Below, in pieces: positions 19,947 to 32,700 of a stretch of 64,000 nucleotides of DNA. Source of the DNA: Madurella fahalii (lineage: Eukaryota > Ascomycota > Sordariomycetes > Sordariales). The translations under genes and the position numbers were made by a program. The notes under the pieces were generated by a model. That model was not told the DNA's origin and ran no database searches. It saw nothing but the letters and a program-made list of their open reading frames with translations. Within the stretch, counting starts at the first letter, position 1; each line of letters opens with the position of its first letter. Location of the stretch: positions 7,713,001-7,777,000 of the forward strand of contig CM056875.1 in NCBI GenBank assembly GCA_029876055.1, in the 5' to 3' direction.

Positions 19947-22690
19947 TCACTCGTCTTCGTCATCCTCCGCCTCCTCAACCGTGGCAGCCCTGGCACCCCC
20001 CCTGTTGCTAGTGCCTAAATTTACATCAGGTTCTGATTGTAGCCCACTACTTCTATCTGTGACGCCATTTGTCGTCGTCGTTGTCGTCGTCGTCGCCGTC
20101 GCCGCCGCCGCTGTCGACCACCCACTGCTGCCTTCTCCGGGCTCGTCTTGCGGGCCGGGCGTGGGCTCACGCTGGTACCCAAAGATAGGCCCTGTACTCC
20201 GGTCTCGATCTCCAAAGAGCTGGGCCGGCCCGCCCCAGGTTGGTGCGACAGGAACGGGCGCCGTCACGGGCGGTGCTGTCACATGCGGTCTGCGCACCGC
20301 CGCGTCCGAGGCACCGCCGCCGTGATTCCCTGCTGCATTGGCTGCGCCAGCTCTTTCGGCTTGACCCGAGGTCCCGGCACCAGGCGTCGGGCTGGTGCCT
20401 CTGGATCGAGCGTTGTTTTGGGCTTGTATGATCAAGTTTTGGAACAGGTCTGGGTGACCCATTACCGGCGCCTGGGCGTTATGTTGTGTTGGTTCTGCTT
20501 GCGTCCCCGGCGCCCACCTCTGTAGAGGGAGTAGGGACCATCCCGGAGGGATTACCACGCCTTCGGGCAACTCAGGGCTGCCAGCTGGAATAGCAGCCCC
20601 CTGCCCAGCACCGACATGTCTGGTGAGCGGCGGGGCGGCTCTAAACGGGTGGGAGCCATGCAATTGTGGCGGGACTGCAAACTGGCCCTGGGCCGTTGGG
20701 TGCGTGAAGGCATATGGAGCTGCTTGTGGTGGATGGGGCAGGGGTTCCTGTCCGCCGTTTACTGTGACTGAGGCCGATTGCTGTATTGCCGTCTGTTGGC
20801 CCCGCGGCTGCTGCTGTAGCTGGCGTAGACGGGTAAGCTCGTTGGTCAGAGAGTTTAACAATTGCAGTTCATGGGCCGCGTTTTGCACGTTGACCATCTC
20901 CTGTCGAACCTGTTGCCCGAGCGTCAGGAGTTGGGCACGGATCTGATCAAGGCCAGTAGTAAGGTTGTTGGTAGTATCTTGTGCGGGCACTGTGGGTGTT
21001 GGCGCGGGTGGATTCGCAGCATCTGCCGGGATCCGCAGCTGCTGAGCGATCTGTCGGATATCGTCGACTCTGCCCTGGGCAAAGCCGAGTCGTAGCGGGC
21101 CGAGGTTGAACATCCTGACGGCGCGGTTCTGATTGTTTCCTTGCTCGTCGGCCGCGCCTGCTTGCGCGGGCTGACCGTCTGCCGGCGGCTGAGGCTGCCG
21201 ATTCTGCCCAGCAGGGAAATTGAGGCCCAACCGGAACACCACGGCCCCGCCGTTGGCAGGGGGCTGCTGTCCATCCCTCGCAACCGGGCGGCGGCAGGTT
21301 GGACATACTTGTTGGCGTTCCAACCAGCTCTTGAGGCACCCAAAGTGTAGGATGTGGCCGCAGGGGAGTTTCTTCGCGCGAGTGCGTTCAACTTGGGTGG
21401 CATCGGCGGGATTCCAGGGGCGCATTTCCTCTCTACAAATGATGCAGGTATCCTCCCGGCCGAGCTCCTCGGGAGTCGCATCCGGATACTGATCCATGTG
21501 TCTTAGAGCCTGACGATAGCGGACCAAGGCATGGAGCCTCTTCAAGAATGACCTTGTAGTCATGAACCAGTCACGCATAATGTGAATGGGGAGGCCGTAG
21601 AACATCATGAGGACGCAGAAGAAGGTCGTGTATATCCCGAGTTTGACGAAGTCTGGGAGGTATCAGCGGATGTAGACGCCGAGTTAAACAGCGGCAAGGC
21701 CACTCACCTGCGAAAAGGTCCAAGGACAAGACCCATTGGCCCTTTGCTTCCCACCCGGGCACCTCAATGTCCATCTCGTCGACATCGTTTTCGTCTGGCA
21801 GATCTTCATTGTCCCCCTCTGTGGCGCCCTCTGTTTCCCTTCGCCGCAAAATTTCGGCTCTCTGCTCCCTGATATGACGCCGCCTATCCTCCAAGCGCTG
21901 ACGGGTCTGTGTCTTGACCACGTGCTGCTCCACCACCGAGATGATGTACCGAGAGGCCGTGTGCAGCGAACACACCGTCAGGACGGCGAACTCGAACAGG
22001 AACATGACCATCATGGAGGGGCGTGCTTGCGCCACCACGGTATTTACGGTGTAGCTCAGGAGCCAGATATCGTAGGCGATGCTGACCAAGAGCGAAATGG
22101 CGAGGCGGGCGTGGAACAGACGCGGATTGGCGGGGGGTTGCTGCTCAAGCACTTCGACGCGGCCCTCGCCGATCCAGCCCCAAACCTTGCCCGTGACTAG
22201 GGCGGTAAACATGACTAGAAAGAAGGCGCCGACCTCTTCGCGGAAAATAGTCATGGCCAAGCAAGTCTCGGTGACGGCGAACCATCCCTTCTCGTAGAGC
22301 TGTTCGATCTCGGTAGGACGTAGGGGCCCGAAGCAGAGGCGCTGGAGGCCATACATGAGGGAGCCGTAAACGACGAAGACCAGGTTTACCAGGACCTGCA
22401 AGGAGAGCCATTGTCAGCAGTTGGAGGAGGGTTCTGCCGATACGGAACGGGAGGCGTACCATTAAGGAGAGACTACTCTGTGCAAGATGCACCATCGCAG
22501 AGTAGAAGTTGGCGCGCTGGTAGAAGGCGGACGCGACCACGGTGGCCGCGAGGGCCGCGGAGGCCTGTTGGCAGCATGTCAGCGTTGAGCGGTCCAGACG
22601 ATTTCGACGATGGAGCTTCAACCGCGCAACACACAACCACAAGAGGGCAAAGCTACGTACCCCTGCATACCAAGCCAACCGCATCTTCAT
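19947..22690 (-). CDS. HRD1: ERAD E3 ubiquitin ligase Hrd1 (synoviolin)
   Basis: Multi-pass ER membrane ubiquitin ligase of ER-associated degradation; with Hrd3 and Der1 family partners it moves misfolded proteins to the cytosol and ubiquitinates them. Exons 22661-22690, 22460-22564, 21708-22395 and 19947-21652 join in frame to 842 aa. The N-terminal part has several hydrophobic helices between residues 3 and 300 (LVNLVFVVYGSLMYG, LVSIAYDIWLLSYTVNTVVA, YTTFFCVLMMFYGLPIHIM). The RING-H2 domain is intact: C344, C347, C372, H374, H377, C380, C391 and C394. The C-terminal half is a long Pro/Gln/Ala-rich cytosolic tail with a Leu-rich heptad-like stretch, and it ends in a Thr run and acidic residues. 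A second ATG (22684) two codons downstream could be the start, since relatives often begin MRLAWYAG. The 30-nt first exon is easily missed by gene finders. Confidence 0.96.
20071..20118. repeat. GTC/GCC trinucleotide tract in the HRD1 tail
   Basis: A run of GTC then GCC units encodes consecutive Thr and Ala residues near the C-terminus of Hrd1 on the minus strand. Confidence 0.85.
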
Positions 22691-24938
22691 CGGTCAAAGC
22701 TGGGAAATATGGCCTAGGCGCAGTAAAAGTCGGAATGCGATGCCAGAGCGGTTAGGTGGCCATTGTGGTGAAAGCGGCGGCAATGGTTTGGTTTGTTTGT
22801 CGCGATTGGGGAAACAAGGACCAAGCTGATGATCGCCCTCAATTGTTGCCACGTTAATAAGTTAACTCTCGGGAAGCAAACGAGCAAGGCGGGATGGGTG
22901 ACGCCAGTCGAACGGGGGGGTTTGCATCAGCCACACCATCTTGGACAGTTCCAGGAACGCAAGGTGTGGCGGTGCACAAAGCGGTCCTGCTCTGTGTGAG
23001 CTTAGTAATAATGAACCAACAGGGGACCAGCTCTGCTCGATGTATTTGAGCACCGAGATCACTCACCATCATTGATTCCTAGCTAGAGACGAACAAAAGA
23101 CGGTTGATTGGCATGGTCGGTCAAGACTGCTGATCCGAATGATCCCAATGTCTGAATCGGTGCCGAACCCCTAGAATGGGCCTGCTGTGGATCTATTTAT
23201 TCCCACTTCCCTTCTATTTTCATCTCTCCTCCTCGAAGCCGAAAGTAACCCTAAATATTTTGAGCCCTCTTCCGGCAATTGTCATCTCTGTCATGCCTTT
23301 CTCGATCCAGAACCACCCAGATTCGCCTAGACATATTTCGGGGTTTTATTATGGCATCTATTCTTTGGCTGGACGGCCTCGACAGGATTCATGGGGTCTA
23401 TGAACACACTTTGTGCTATGGCGATGGCTAAAGTTGACACGGTGCCGGGCTGGGATGAGCGGCGCCTTTTCCGCCGCTGGCTGCGCAAGGTCTGGGCCGC
23501 CATGGTGACGGGCACGCCAAGGGGTCTCTGCTCTCACTTCTGGCCGCGTGCCATAAATAGGGGCGCTAGTTGTTCATCTCCCCACCTAAGCCCTTTGAGT
23601 ACGCTCTAGCCTCCTTCTTATCCTACAGGCCGCCGTGACGACGCCCACGGAACCTCGACATCACCGATGACCGGCTTTTGTTCGAGGACATCCACGGCAA
23701 GTTGGCTATGGAGGTGATGCACAGATGAGCTGGTACAGCATTGAGGACTTCGACCTGGTTGGTCACATCGTGTACGGCTGTGTCCTGCGCGATATGGATG
23801 TGCCCAGCGGCGTCGACACGTCGCTTGTCATGATTGCTAATTTGATGTCACAGACAGGGCTGTGAAAGTAGAGTAGTCCAGTCCCATCGCAGGTCAAGAT
23901 ATTGATGCACTCGCGGGCCCCCTCCTACAGGCCACTCAATGGTGCGACTGCCGAGCAAGCAATGGCGGTGCGCAAGATGAGGTTGGGAGACTGTGCTCCG
24001 TTGCGGTTCAGGTGGAGAATTGAAGTCGCTTACCAGCAGCAGGACTGCAGAGAGCACCACGATTTGCATACGGAAAGATCATAGCCACGAAGCATGCATT
24101 GCTCAAGCCCCCCCGATTTATCGCCCTCGGTCAGCACCGTCCCGCCGCAATGTAGGGACAGACGATATCATCCATCACGAAACACCGGGCCACGAAGACC
24201 ACCTCGCCGGCTGAAACGCAGCTGGGTAAGTGGGTGTGCCCAAAGAGCATAAGATTGCTAATGATATCGTGCGAGACAGCAGTGTCTTCGGACCGGCCTT
24301 CGTGGTTTCCTCATTCTCAGTGTACAGAAAACAATCTAGACCTCACGCCTGATCGACCACTGCCGTCCACGTCCCTCACCCCCTGTTCGGCCCGGGGAGA
24401 ACGGGGGCCGCAAGCTCTGGTGTTTCATTTGCTTTCTTCAGTCCCAGACCGTTCAACGTGCCAATGTTGCCAAGGGGTTGCACATCTCACTCTATTGGAA
24501 CTGCTTGATGCATGATTCTGATGCCATGTCAGCAAGGACCCGAGTTGGTCCGTCGTTGCGGGCAGCATGGAATAGACATGGACGCCACAATGACGGGCGT
24601 TGCCTAATCAAGCTAAGAACGGCCCACCAGCTGAAATGCACCCATGCAGAACATCAACCAGGATATCACAGCCGTCCGTGGGTTGGGAAGAGGCCTTCGC
24701 CCCATGCGACGCCTATAAATGGACGAGGCAGCCGCGGCTTTGTCTCCGGTGAGCCCCTTTCGGGCTGTTTACCTGGAATGTGAATGGAATGGGTCGGCTC
24801 AACTCAGCGCAGCCCTTGACCCCTATCTTACGCGCTTTCCCCCCGGACGAGTTGAGAGAACCACAGGACAACAGTCCCAGCATATACATAGTATATATAA
24901 GTCTGGCAAACGCCTTCGCTCCTCGCTCCCTCTCTTCG
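22691..24938. other. 2.2-kb intergenic region with one coding-like relic
   Basis: HRD1 promoter, followed by DNA without a complete gene. A short coding-like patch at 23651-23865 is listed separately. A minus-strand peptide from 24069 starts MQIVVLSAVLLLV, like a signal peptide, but it does not extend into a convincing protein. Confidence 0.45.
23651..23865 (+). pseudogene. Possible gene relic, two frames one base apart
   Basis: Plus-strand sequence has C/G-ending codons in two adjoining frames: NLDITDDRLLFEDIHGKLAM up to about 23724, then MSWYSIEDFDLVGHIVYG from 23725 to a stop at 23863-23865. The break is a one-base shift. The joined pattern (KLAMEVMHR, then W and DFDLVG) faintly resembles the first helices of SnoaL/NTF2-like proteins, but this is weak. 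No start or downstream exon was found. Confidence 0.2.
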
Positions 24939-25910
24939 TCACGGAACCCCATCGCCGCCGTCCGCAGGCTTGAGTATCCTCCTCAGAACCGCCACAACTA
25001 GCCACCGCTTCCGCACGCTCACGTCCTCGGCACCGCGATCCCAGGTCCACTCCCTCTCCCGCCCGTCACACTCCTGCTCCCACATCCTCTCCACCTCGAG
25101 CCCGACGCCCGCGAGCGCCTCTGCGTCGAAGAAAGCCCCTACGTTCTCCCGCCCCGTGTGGAACCCCGCGACGGCCCACGCCCGCGCACCGTCCCCCTCG
25201 CCGAGGAACCACGCCACCGATCTCCGGAGGTTTTCGTGCTGCCACGGCATCCACAAGCAGTCGGCCAAGAACACCCGATCGAACGCATGCCTGTTGCGCT
25301 GCGCGAACGCCGAGTCCAGCTCACCCCACGCATGGCCCTCGACCAGGACCTCCTCGACTGCGAAGCGGCCCGGGGGTGAGAACTTGGGCTGGACCGTGCT
25401 GCTCACGTTGTGCCGGAGCGTCTTCAGGATCGGAGGCGCGGGGTAATCCGTCACGACGACACGGCGAGCGCCTAACAGGCCGGAGATGATGGAGGGCAGG
25501 GCGGTGCCGGCGCCGAGTTCGATGGTGGAGAGGCCCGCGACGTCGAAGGCGGCCGACGGCGGCGCCGCGGTTTTGGTCATGGTCCCGGAGGAAGAGACGG
25601 AAGAGGGATTGCCATCGTTGCCGCCCCGTCCAAGACGGAGCGTATCCGCCTCGATGAGCTCGGCCAGCAGGAGGGAAGAGTTCCAAAGGTAGTGGCTGAA
25701 CAGAGAGCGGTCCGCCTCGGTGCTGACCTCGGCGAGTGAGAGTTGCAAAGGGTGGGGGAGGTGTGGTGAGGTGTACAGGAGCCCATGGTCTGCGTCGCCG
25801 TGCAAATTCACAACGTCGTCTGGGAAGACGATGCCCAGGGAGGAGCCGAGGATGTCCTCCGGCTCAGAAGTGACCGGGCCGGTCACGGAGACACGGGCAA
25901 TAAGCGCCAT
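24939..25910 (-). CDS. EFM7: Protein N-terminal and lysine methyltransferase Efm7 (Nnt1)
   Basis: Seven-beta-strand SAM-dependent methyltransferase of the family first named nicotinamide N-methyltransferase Nnt1 and later shown in yeast to methylate the N-terminus and adjacent lysine of eEF1A. Single exon, 323 aa from the ATG at 25910. The frame is open for another 57 codons upstream to 26081, but MALIARVSV is the expected N-terminus and follows a Ser/Pro-coding leader. Landmarks: FPDDVVNLHGD (29-39), YLWNSSLLLAELIE (74-87), SAM motif I IELGAGTALPS (130-140), then VVVTDYPAPPIL, and FLADCLWMPWQHENL in the position of the post-I catalytic loop. A Gly/Ser-rich insert (about 93-122) separates the helix from motif I and is larger than in yeast. 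It is cytosolic, with no targeting signal. Confidence 0.9.
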   Translation of the reverse strand: MALIARVSVTGPVTSEPEDILGSSLGIVFPDDVVNLHGDADHGLLYTSPHLPHPLQLSLAEVSTEADRSLFSHYLWNSSLLLAELIEADTLRLGRGGNDGNPSSVSSSGTMTKTAAPPSAAFDVAGLSTIELGAGTALPSIISGLLGARRVVVTDYPAPPILKTLRHNVSSTVQPKFSPPGRFAVEEVLVEGHAWGELDSAFAQRNRHAFDRVFLADCLWMPWQHENLRRSVAWFLGEGDGARAWAVAGFHTGRENVGAFFDAEALAGVGLEVERMWEQECDGREREWTWDRGAEDVSVRKRWLVVAVLRRILKPADGGDGVP

Positions 25911-27237
25911 TGGGTTTGCTGGTGATGGTGAAGAAACAACCAAGGAAGGGGGAAGGAATGGTTGGGGGGAGAGGTGAGCTAACAGAGAAAATGTTGTGAG
26001 TGCGCACGGTTCCGGTAAGTTACCTTGCCTTGCAAGACGGCACATTTTCGGACCTGATTTTGATAATGCTGATAACACCAAAATTCTTACCTTTTGAGGT
26101 TGGCTAATACGGGAGGCTCAGGCCTGGCTGGTATGATGCAAGGCCGAAATGGGTTCCGCGGAACCTGGCAGAAAACAGCTCAGTTGGTGGGGCGCTTGGG
26201 TGCCCGGAGTCGCAACTTTAGTGCCAGAGCTGACCGCCCTCTCATCACCTGGGGTACCTATTCATCATGGTCAAGGCCACAAGGTCACTAAAGCGACAGC
26301 GTTCTAAACCAGAAGGACGAACAGCCAGCAGTATTAATCATTTCGCACCTCGCTATAGTAGAAGCACGAGACTCTTGATAGTTAACAATAGAAAATGCAC
26401 AGCCTTTATATTTGGAGCTGGGAGGGAAATATAAGAGATCCTTTGTGTTTCATGCCATACCCGCCAGAGAGATCTCAAAATACTAATAGTATATGGACGA
26501 GGCGCCCAGGTGAGAGGTAGGAAAAAGTAAGGCCAAATAAACACAACACACATACAGATCTCGAGAAAATACCGACCAACAACACCTTTTCGAGTATGAC
26601 CGGATGGAACCCTTTAATAAATGAAGGAAGAGAAGATAAAGGGAAATCGTAGAGGAGATGGTGATGAGACAGGGTATCGTGTTCACCGCCTGCATCAGGC
26701 AGGCGTGAAAAAGAAGAAAGGAGGCAAGATAAGAGAAACATAAAAAAAGGAAAGAGAAGAAACGAAAAAAAAAAAAAAAGCCCAAAAAAGGAGGTTCCGA
26801 TCCTCGCCTGGTCGTGTTTTCCCGTGTCCCAACCCTGGTTCTTTGTCCCGTCCTGAAGTCTCATCCGGCCCTAGGTATGTTTCATTCATTCAATTCATTA
26901 GATCCGCCCGCCTTTCCTGGAACATTGAAAAACGAAGAGAAAAGAGACGAAAAAAAAAAGAAAAAAGAAAAAGAAAAAAAGAACAGAAAACTCCAAGAAA
27001 ATATCCGTCTGGCGCCAGTTCATGGACCTTGTCTGCCAACCGTTTCGCCTGCCCAAAGCCATCATCTTTCCTTTTTTTTGCTTTTTCACTTGAGAGGTTG
27101 TGTATCGACTATGACGATGCAACCGAACCCTGTCCAATGCGCCCTGTAGGATGGGGGATATTAAGTACATTGGTAGGAGGGGTATACATTGGGGTATCTG
27201 CGTTATATCGAGCAAAGGTGTCGGTTCGTGAAGCGAT
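25911..27237. other. Intergenic region with purine-rich tracts
   Basis: Upstream DNA of EFM7 and the 3' flank of the zinc-finger gene. A-rich and AG-rich runs at about 26730-26790 and 26930-26985 are T/C-rich on the transcribed minus strand, as in a 3' UTR. No gene is seen. Confidence 0.5.
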
Positions 27238-29717
27238 TTATTGAGTAGCGGCCGCAATCTGCGCATCAGAAGCAGCGCTAAAGTCGAGCATCTGCTTAAG
27301 CTGCTCGTCGGTAGGGTCGTCCGAGATCCACGGGCCCTTCTCTTCGTCGGTGGCGTTGAGGAAGCCCTCTGCGCGCTTGAGCGTCTGCAGGTCGAGGTCC
27401 GTCACGTATGACTTGCCGTCCTGCAGCTTGATGCGCACCTCTTGCTCCGTCGACAGCATCATGTCGTCCTTGGCCAGGCGGCGTGGCCCGTCAAACACGG
27501 CCAGCACCCGCTTCTTCATGGTCATCTGGCCCTTATCGAAACCCCATGACGACGGGTAGTCGCGCCGGTTCTTGCGGCTCCGACTCTTGGCCTGGAGAGG
27601 GACGCCGCCCCTCGAGTGCGTCATGCCCCGCGATTTCTGCACCCCGTTGGGCGGGTTATTGCTGCCCTTTGTCCTCCTGATCGGGGAGGCCAGCGATCCC
27701 TTGAGGCCGCGACCGACTCTGGAGTCGTCGTCGAACTCGTCGTCATCCATGTTTTCGTCTTCGTCCTCCCCGTCCTCGGTGGTGGCGGTTATGGTGGTGG
27801 TCGGCAGGTGGTTCTTCTCCAGGGTTTGGTGCACGTCACGGTCATTCTCCACCTCGGCCAGCCGCTTAGCGTTGATGGCCTCTGCCGGATCCTCCTGCTG
27901 CACGATGCGCAGCACACAGTCATCAAGATGCTCATAGAAGTCCTGGGCGTTGCTGAACGTTTGCGAGCACGTCGAGCACTTGCCCGTGGCGTCGGGCGCG
28001 TAGCCTGTGAGCTTCTTGTTGCTGCTGCCACTCACGCCTGCGGCCTTCTTGCGGCTATTAGGAGGTGTCTGTTCCACTCCGTGTACCGCAGTCAAGTGCC
28101 TCTTGAACACATCAGCCCGGTTGAACGACTTCTCTGCGGCAGAGCCTGAGCCCGGGCAGAAGCCGCACACCATAGTGCCCTTGTAGTGTGTGAGAGTATG
28201 GCGATTCTTGTCATATCTGTGGTTCATAAAGGTTAGGACTGTTCTCATTGACCCGGTTTCCCGGCCCCTGTTTGGTGATGCTGTTTCGGGAGGGAGAGAA
28301 AAGAAAAAAAAAAAAAAAAAAACAAAGGGGGAACGGGGGGTTTTTGTTAAGTCACTCACTTTCTCGCAAAGCCCTTCACATGGTACTCGCATGTGGTGAT
28401 CGGGCACTTCTCGGGTCTCTCGTTTTGGTGGGTGAGCATGTGGGCTTTGAGGTCCTTGAAGGCCTTGCCGCAGTCCGAATGCGGGCAGCGTTGCTTCTCC
28501 CTAGACTCATCGCCGCTATACGTCTGCTCTCCAGAGTAGGTAGAGTGGTAGGATCCCAGGCTTCCCCGGCGTTGCGGGTCGACGGGCGGCTGGAAGGGCG
28601 AGTAGGGAGGGTAATTAGGATTGTGCATAAAGGGAGAGGCGCTGCCGTTCCTGAGTTGCGGGGAGGCGGATACAGAGAGATCCGGTGAAGTGGGATATGC
28701 AGAGTTGGGCGGCGCCGGATACGATTGCTCATAGCCGGGCATCGCAATGGGTCTCACGTCTGGGTGTATCAGAGAAGGGTCTGCAGGTACGGGATCCATG
28801 TCAGTAACCCGACCATGCGACCAAGTAGTTTCGCGCCGTGACAGAGGAAACCAACAAGAAGTCTCAAGAGGGGGAACGAAATGGCCGCTAGATTGAGAGA
28901 AAAAAGGAGGAACCAGACGCGGGCTGGGCGTGCTGGGGCGAGCCGGCGGGCTGCCGCCCAGGGGCGGGCTGCTCCAAGCTGGCGGTGGAGAAGAAAATGA
29001 GGAAACAGAGGTTGCGGGCGATGCAAAAACAAGCCCAGAGGTTACGGCCGAAGAAGCCAGGGTCGATGCTGGCGACGCGGACACTGAGGCGCACGCCAGA
29101 CGTGTGTCGACGGCCAGGACGGGACTTGAAGGTTTGGGAGGAACAACGGTGGATCCCGAGTCGCAAGAAATTGAAGAGGAAATAGAGCCACGCGGGGTGT
29201 GTCGGTGACTGCGCGGGCTGGGAGAGAGACGAGAAGACCTAGGGATCTGTGATAACTCACCGACAAATCCTGGCGCTTTGCTGGCTGGGAAGTCGTATCC
29301 CGAGTTGTAGGCCTCGAGTGCGCCCGATGTGAAAGAGTAGCCGTCGGCGCCGGGGAAATAGTCGCCCTGGTCGACGATGCCCGGGGTTACCCCGAGGCCG
29401 TGGGGTGCGGCGGCCCACTCAGGGATTGGCGCCACCTGCCCGTGGCTCGAGAGCGGTGAACCCATGTTGGACGATGACGCGCTGGCGATGCTCAGGTCGG
29501 ACGAAGGGCCGCGCATATCGCTGTCGTCCGGATACATGCCCGGCGACGCCCTCCCGCTGTTGTACACGAATGGCGCCTCGGTGTACACAGTTCCGTTCTC
29601 GTATCCCATCGTCGTCGGGTACTCGTGTGATGAACGGGGATAGGCGCTGTACGGTTCCGGCGAGAGACCAAGGTCCATTGGTGCCGAGGAGTAGTGAGGC
29701 GGCTCTGGGTAGCTCAT
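27238..29717 (-). CDS. C2H2 zinc-finger protein, probable transcription factor
   Basis: Exons 29261-29717, 28360-28780 and 27238-28216 give 618 aa. Residues 1-245 are Pro/Ser/Tyr-rich, as in activation regions. Fingers follow: CPHSDC..HMLTH (251-269, with a short inter-ligand spacing), CPITTC..HTLTH (278-302), CGFC..HLTAVH (310-338) and CSTC..HLDDC (373-393). After an acidic stretch, a basic segment (SRSRKNRRDYPSSWGFDKG) and a conserved-looking C-terminus (VRIKLQDGKSYVTDLDLQTL) follow. The first intron (28781-29260, 480 nt) is open in frame; retention would add 160 Ser/Pro-rich residues. GTGAGT, a TACTGAC branch site and CTGCAG favour splicing, and it yields APGFVDPSLIHPDV. The second intron (28217-28359) contains a long T-run. 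Start ATG 29717; the leader is CA-rich. The family is widespread in Sordariomycetes, but I cannot name a characterised orthologue. Confidence 0.88.
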
Positions 29718-32700
29718 GTTGGGGTCTTTGTGTGTATGTTTGCGTGTGTGCGTGCGTGTGAGTGTGAGACGGCCGGGGGCGGCCAGGTGAACAGGCGACA
29801 AGCTCTCGTTGAGTCGTTGAAGAGATAGAGAGAGAGCTACTGCCTCACGCTGAAGAAACGATGCGCGTCAGTCATGGCACGGCGCCCCTCAAGCAGCGCA
29901 CAACTCGCTGGTAACTGACCTTTGCATATGCACATGCCAAGGTGTAAGTCTGCCGTCCTCCGTTCCGGTCGGCAACCGCGCCGTGTTGTTGCTATGTATT
30001 GGTTTTTGTCTGTACGGAACCCTATGTGACTCGGCCGGACTACTTGGTGGGTCGCGGGCGGTTGTAAGTGGCTGCCGAAGGGGTATCCGAGGGAACGCTT
30101 TTTGGCCCTGATCTTCTATGCGCCGGTTCTGCTTGGTGGCCGGCCTTTGTCCCGTTGTCGACACGGGAGGTAAAAGTTTGCTGCGCCTCGGTAGGCACGA
30201 GAGGCACCGAGGACCTTTCTCTAGTCCTTGTCGGGACTGCTCAGCGTCGAGGGGTGCAAGTTGAGCTGGTGATGGTGTTGGGGACGCGGGATGAAAGCAT
30301 GTACGCCAGTGGACGAGTTCTGGGGGGGTCATGTTTCTATATACCCCCCGGATGGGCATCTCGTAGGCCGAGAGCTGGTGGAGGGACGATCCCGTGGTCC
30401 ACTGTAGGGCTCCCGGTCCAGAGAGGCTCAGTACATACATTGCATGGGGCAGGGGACAGGGGCGGTACAGGGGATGCTTTTGGTGACTTGGGTGGTATGG
30501 GGCTGCGTTGCTTTGGGCTCGGGTTGCAGGGGGAAGACACAACCAATTGTACCTGTTGTACCTTGGTACATTGGCGACCTCTGGAAAATCGAGGGTGAAG
30601 GGGTGCTGCGACCCGTGGTTGGTGTGGATGGGAGACAAGGGTAAGCGAGTGGGCGGAGACCTCGAAGGCTTGGTGCTTGCAGTTGAGTGGGTCATGGACT
30701 CTGCTCCCGCGGGAGAGAAACACACCACAATCCCACACCGTCCCTTGGGCCTTCTCCTGGGGCCTCTCTGCGTGTCTCTGGTAGCGACGCGGTCTGTCTG
30801 ATAATGTACCACAGGACCAGAAGAGAGTATGAGCTGCCCGAGCACCGCGCGTGAAACCATCTCCCTCGTCTAGATCGGGTACTTTTTCCCCACACTTCTC
30901 GCTCGCCGCTTTGCTCGTTCTGGGCCCTGAATATTGACACCGGGCTGCGCATTCTGCTCAGCGGATCCCTGTTTACCAGGGCCAAAAATCCAATGCCAGT
31001 GCCTCGCGCCGCTACCTGCGGCTCTTTGTTGCACTGTCCACTGCCGTGCTGTCGGCGTTAAGGGGCTTTAGCGAGTACCTATCTTAGCTCTTGAAGAGTT
31101 CTTATGCTCCTTTTCCGCCGATGTTGGAGATGCAAAGCACAACTGTTCCCACATGCCGTGGTCGGCAATGGAATGTGCCACAAGTTTAGAACCAACGTCG
31201 CCAAGTGCAGCGTTGGCTCGTAATAAATGAGAGACACGACTTGCTACTCGTGCCCTTGCTAACTCTCTAACGGGCGGTGGGAGTGTTGGGACGGAAATGG
31301 TCGTAGATGAGGAGAGACGGATCCCCTCTTCCCCCTCTCCCCGCATGGCGCCTGGGCCAAAGGGCTCGATGGCCGCGCCAGGCGCCCCCGTTGCTCCACC
31401 GCAATCGCGGGTATCGGTCAGAGGTCGGCTGGATGGGTGAACGGCCAACCAGCGACAGCCATTGAGATCGGTCGGAACGAGCAGCCGTCATTTGATTGCC
31501 GCAGTCGTGTATATTGTGGAGGCTCTGGCGGCGCCGCAGGTCCCGTATCTTGGTTGCATGCCAGATTCCAGAGATATTTTTATTCACCTTTGTGCTGCTG
31601 CGCACACCGGCTCGCTGGGTGATGATTAAGCCTGCCGCCCGCTGCGCTGCCCATTCGTCTCGTTCTTGCGTCGTGGCTTGACATTTCCCGGGGGTCAGCC
31701 AATGGGAGGCCCGAGCCCGTGTGGAGGTAATGTGTGATGCGCTGTGGGCTTGGCTTGACGTGCCCTTACTCCCCGAAATAATGTGCACAGCCTTATCGAC
31801 GGCAACATTGGGGCAACCATCGCGCCCTCAAGACCAAACGAAACGGTTTCAATCGTGGCTTGAAGTGTGCATCCGCGCAGCCTATTCGGGATACCATGAC
31901 ACTGCGCAGCATGCTCATTGCTCGCAGTGTGGTTGCTTCCTTGGCGAACACCATGATGAACATTATTGTCAAAACAGGCTCGCGGTGCCAGCCCGGAAGA
32001 AGCGGCCCAAGAGATCATCATCCTTCGGTCTGTTACTGCAAGCAATCGGTATGTGTCCCTGGCCTGGGTGGGGACATTACGCTGCAGACCGGTTGTCTGT
32101 GAAGCCCGTATCGAGCTACTCGACTATCCCGCGGTCAACAGGCTGAGAAATCGCTAGTAAGTCGGTTTGCCTGGTGGGGAATGAAATGAGAACGGGGACT
32201 CCTGTGGTGCACGTGGGGGTATCGGCCCCAGAAACCCTGTCTCTTGTTTCTCAACTCATGTCCAGGATTCGCAGCAATTTTCGTTGCCGACTGCGGAGCA
32301 GCTGTGTGGGGCAGGAACGTGACCGCGAATAGCAGATAATTGCGCGGTGATCACAAATCTGATCAGTAGCCAGGCATCTCTAGCCAAGCATTTTAGCGCA
32401 GACAGAAGCTTGTCTCCAGTCAACAAAACCAGCAAATGCTCGAAAGGAAAAAGAAAATCTAAAATGAGAGTTGCACATACACAATGCCACAGGAAAGAGT
32501 CCCAGCCTTTACTGGATACGAGAACTATAGGTAGACGGGAGGCAACGTGCACGACGTGCATTGCAAGTGGATATACTGAGTTTTGCTGTGCTTGGCGATC
32601 ACAATCGATAGCGTCCTGTGATGAAGCGGAAGGGATTCATGGACGGGGAGGGCGAGAAACTGAAATTACGAATAACATGCTGTGTAGCGGCCCGACGAAT

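Noticed and set aside
19428..20018. Plus-strand open frame of 196 codons
   Set aside because: It runs antisense into the HRD1 3' end, has no domain and lacks the codon bias of the genes around it.
25911..26081. Upstream start for the methyltransferase at 26081
   Set aside because: The extra 57 residues are leader-like, and the family starts close to MALIARVSV.
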